NCBI RefSeq assembly: GCF_900103265.1
Contig: NZ_FMWX01000003.1
Coordinates: 372,001 to 436,000 of the forward strand
Reading direction: 5' to 3'
Length of the DNA: 64,000 nucleotides
DNA from: Sphingomonas sp. NFR15
GTDB lineage: Bacteria > Pseudomonadota > Alphaproteobacteria > Sphingomonadales > Sphingomonadaceae
Positions within the stretch are counted from its first letter, which is position 1. The number at the start of each line of letters is the position of its first letter. The notes under the pieces were generated by a model, which worked only from the letters and a program-made list of their open reading frames with translations, had not been told where the DNA came from and did no database searches. This document shows, one piece after another, positions 61,893 through 64,000 of this stretch. A program made the translations under genes and the position numbers.

Positions 61893-62651
61893 TTAAATCC
61901 CGGCATACCAATCGTAATCGACGTGATCTTCCCAATAGCCGCCCTTGCCGAGCCCGATGCCGGCGAGGCTCGCGACCGCGTCGATCCGCATCACATATTT
62001 GGCGTGCTTGTAGCCGAGCTGCCGCTCGACCCGCAGCCGCACCGGCGCGCCGTGGCCGACATCGAGGACATGGTCGTTGAGTGCCCAGGCGAGGATCGTC
62101 TGCGGGTGGAAGGCATCGACCAGATCGATCGATTCGTAATAGGGCGCGCCGCCGTACAGATCGGCACAGGTGAACACGATGTAGCGCGCCGCGTCGCGAA
62201 TGCCCGCGGCGTTGAGCAAGGTGGCCAGTCGTGGTCCGTGCCATTTGCCGATCGCGCTCCAGCCCTCGACACAATCGTGGCGGGTGATCTGGGTGCGCGC
62301 CGGCAGACCGCGAAGTTGCGCCAGCGAAAGGCTGAGCGGCTTCGCCACCAGCCCGCCGACCTGCAAGCGCCAGTGCGCGAAATTCTCCGCGACCATCGCG
62401 GTATATTCGGCCGTGTTCGGATTGTGCGTGCCGTTGACGCGGAAGCGCGGCGACATCTCCGCTGCGCTGAACTCGGGCGCGAGCGCGTCCCGGTTGGTCA
62501 GCGCGCGCTGCAGGCCACGGTTCATGATCTCGCCCGAGAACAGGATTTTCCGAAGCGCCGGCACCTGCGCGACTTGATCGCAGCCTGATAGCAGCAGCCC
62601 GGCGCCGGCGGCGCCCCCGGCGATGAGCGTGCGGCGGGTGATGAGGCTCAT
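61893..62651 (-). CDS. Tat-lipoprotein-like molybdopterin oxidoreductase, SUOX/MsrP fold
   Basis: The protein has 252 residues. A twin-arginine (TRRTLIAGG) and a lipobox-like LLSGC (C24) are both present, suggesting Tat export followed by lipid anchoring. The molybdenum-binding cysteine is C127 in RHDCVEGWSAIGKWHG, as in sulfite oxidase and MsrP (YedY). Only the molybdopterin domain is present; the dimerisation domain of sulfite oxidase is absent. It overlaps the upstream cytochrome b gene by ATGA, so this is a two-component membrane oxidoreductase. The substrate is unknown. Confidence 0.88.
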   Translation of the reverse strand: MSLITRRTLIAGGAAGAGLLLSGCDQVAQVPALRKILFSGEIMNRGLQRALTNRDALAPEFSAAEMSPRFRVNGTHNPNTAEYTAMVAENFAHWRLQVGGLVAKPLSLSLAQLRGLPARTQITRHDCVEGWSAIGKWHGPRLATLLNAAGIRDAARYIVFTCADLYGGAPYYESIDLVDAFHPQTILAWALNDHVLDVGHGAPVRLRVERQLGYKHAKYVMRIDAVASLAGIGLGKGGYWEDHVDYDWYAGI

Positions 62652-63391
62652 GCCGCCTCCTCCGGCACGCGCCAGCGCCCGGTCAGCATCGATCCCACCT
62701 CGTTGATCGGCCCGGCGAGGATCACCAGGACGAGATGGATGACGATGAAGCCGGTCAGCCCCGAGGCGGCGATGAAATGGATCGACCGTGCCGATTGTCG
62801 TCCGCCGAACAGATCGAGCAGCCACGGCCAGGCCGCGTCCATCGCCGGCGACATGGCGAGGCCGGTCAGGATCATCACCGGGATCAGGATGAAGATGACG
62901 AGCACGTAGGAGAGTTTCTGGAAGATATTGTACGCGCGCGGATCGGCGGGATCGTGGAAGCGAAAGGCGAGATGCTCGCGCAGGTCATGCCACAGATTTG
63001 CCGCCGATAGGTCGCGCAGCCGCACGCGAAGATCGCGCGCGAAGTGGCGGTTGGCGACGCTCACGATCATATAGGCGAGCAGGCTGAACGCCAGCACCAG
63101 CGCGAACAGCAGATGCCAGCGCCGCGCGATCGCGAGGTTGTAATGCGCCGGGATCGTCACATAGCTCGGCCAGTGGATCGTGTTGAGCCACGGGTGGTCG
63201 AAGTTGGCGCCGTACGCGCCCCAGTAGAGATGCGGATGCGCGTTGAGGATCGTCAGCCCGCTACCGATCATGATGAAGATCGTGACCGCGTTGAGCCAGT
63301 GCCACAGCCGCGTCGCCACGCGGTGGCGGTAGATCGTGCGCGGCGCGGGCGGCGCATCGGCGGGAGCGGGGGAGGGCGTGGCTATGGTCAT
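62648..63391 (-). CDS. Cytochrome b/b6-domain membrane protein (electron partner)
   Basis: The protein has 247 residues and about four to five membrane helices with paired histidines for b haem: RHRVATRLWHWLNAVTI, ARRWHLLFALVLAF and HFIAASGLTGFIVIHL. It should move electrons between quinone and the molybdoenzyme that it overlaps. ATG 63391 is chosen over 63397 because AAGGG is seven bases upstream of it and only one or two from the other. Operon: cytochrome b, molybdoenzyme, Cfa-like. Confidence 0.88.
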   Translation of the reverse strand: MTIATPSPAPADAPPAPRTIYRHRVATRLWHWLNAVTIFIMIGSGLTILNAHPHLYWGAYGANFDHPWLNTIHWPSYVTIPAHYNLAIARRWHLLFALVLAFSLLAYMIVSVANRHFARDLRVRLRDLSAANLWHDLREHLAFRFHDPADPRAYNIFQKLSYVLVIFILIPVMILTGLAMSPAMDAAWPWLLDLFGGRQSARSIHFIAASGLTGFIVIHLVLVILAGPINEVGSMLTGRWRVPEEAA

Positions 63392-63482
63392 CGTCATACC
63401 CTTATTCGCCGGTGATACCGAAACGGTTACATGCGTCGCGCGATTTTGTAGAGGCACGAGGGTCACAGGGAAACAGCGCGCG

Positions 63483-64000
63483 ATGGCCGACCAGCATTTC
63501 TACGAACCCGCAAACGGCCACGGCCTCGCGCACGATCCGCTGAACGCGATCATCGCGCCGCGCCCGATCGGCTGGGTCAGCACGGTGAGCGCGAGCGGCG
63601 TGCGCAACCTCGCGCCGTACAGCTTCTTCACATTGTTCAACTATCGTCCGCCGATCATCGGCTTCTCGTCGATCGGCTGGAAGGACAATGCCGCCAACAT
63701 CGCCGCGACCGGCGAGTTCGTCTGGAACCTCGCGACCCGGCCGCTCGCCGAGGTGATGAACGCCAGTTCCGCGATGGTCGGCCCGGAGGTCGATGAGTTC
63801 GAGCTGGCGGGGATCGCGGCGCTGCCGTCGCGGCTGGTCAGGCCCGACCGCGTCGCCGGCAGCCCGGTGCAGTTCGAATGCCGCGCGACGCAGACGCTGC
63901 GGCTCGAATCGAAGGAACGCCAGGCGCTTGATACCTGGGTGATGTTCGGCGAGGTGATCGGCGTGCATATCGACCATGATCTGCTCGAAGACGGCGTGTA
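63483..64000 (+). CDS. Flavin reductase family protein (partial, runs off right edge)
   Basis: The first 172 codons are in the window. The FMN-binding split-barrel pattern is clear: PLNAIIAPRPIGWVST, APYSFFTLFNYRPPII, FVWNLATRPLAEVMNASS and SPVQFECRATQTLRL. This is the larger DIM6/NTAB-type flavin reductase group rather than the two-component HpaC type. Divergent from the cytochrome b gene with a 91-base gap. Confidence 0.9.
   Translation, partial: MADQHFYEPANGHGLAHDPLNAIIAPRPIGWVSTVSASGVRNLAPYSFFTLFNYRPPIIGFSSIGWKDNAANIAATGEFVWNLATRPLAEVMNASSAMVGPEVDEFELAGIAALPSRLVRPDRVAGSPVQFECRATQTLRLESKERQALDTWVMFGEVIGVHIDHDLLEDGV

Noticed and set aside
1..64000. tRNA, rRNA and classical insertion-sequence genes
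   Set aside because: I looked for CCA-ending tRNA-like cloverleafs, rRNA conserved stretches and transposase motifs and found none; a covariance-model search would be decisive.

Overview
The window is high-GC chromosomal DNA from an alphaproteobacterium, most probably a Sphingomonas or close relative. The evidence is the aa3 oxidase cluster with CtaG and SURF1, the imuA-imuB-dnaE2 SOS cassette behind a GAAC-N7-GAAC LexA box, an EcfG-type promoter (GGAAC-N17-CGTT), and several families of intergenic palindromes of the kind common in sphingomonads. Nothing looks like a prophage, plasmid or integrated island. No tRNA, rRNA or CRISPR was seen.

Layout. 1-5.7 kb: a glycan or envelope locus with a GT-C-like membrane protein, two GT4 glycosyltransferases, a DUF2141 protein and a polytopic membrane protein. 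5.7-9.6 kb: minus-strand run pyrE-pdxJ-acpS-lepB-AI-2E transporter. 9.8-17.8 kb: cytochrome c oxidase operon (ctaC, ctaD, ctaB, a 44-residue peptide, ctaG, ctaE, DUF983, SURF1) followed by thrC. 17.9-24 kb: a methyltransferase, ccmAB, a pterin dehydratase, two tiny membrane peptides behind a sigma-54 promoter, hisN and a large AsmA-family protein. 24.2-31.3 kb: rpmI-rplT, a LysE exporter, pheST, an epimerase, a zinc peptidase and a stress-promoter-driven small membrane protein. 31.4-35.4 kb: E1alpha-E1beta-E2 of a branched-chain 2-oxoacid dehydrogenase. 35.6-41.8 kb: imuA-imuB-dnaE2. 41.8-50.7 kb: an AT-richer orphan gene, a SugE/Gdx exporter, trehalase, an FAH-family enzyme, H+-pyrophosphatase, thiL, a thioredoxin-like protein and a glycine-rich double cold-shock protein. 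51-55.3 kb: rnd-lptC-lptA-lptB-rpoN. 55.3-64 kb: an orphan secreted protein, the ligase-associated exonuclease and helicase, an aspartyl protease, a cytochrome b / molybdoenzyme / Cfa-like methyltransferase run, and the start of a flavin reductase gene.

The most striking theme is palindromic repeats. At least six unrelated sequence families (called A-F here) lie between genes. Three copies lie inside genes and are read through in frame: families A and B in imuB, and family D in the E2 linker. Family A keeps a fixed 88-bp length in four copies although the central spacer differs, as expected of REPIN-like mobile doublets. Several copies abut start codons and may shape translation initiation. 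No mobilising RAYT-type transposase is in the window.

Regulatory sites that can be read directly are the LexA box before imuA, a sigma-54 promoter before the two tiny peptides (rpoN itself is in the window), an EcfG-type promoter before the 48-residue membrane protein, a guanidine-II-like hairpin before sugE (tentative), and intrinsic terminators after ctaD, rplT and the cold-shock gene.
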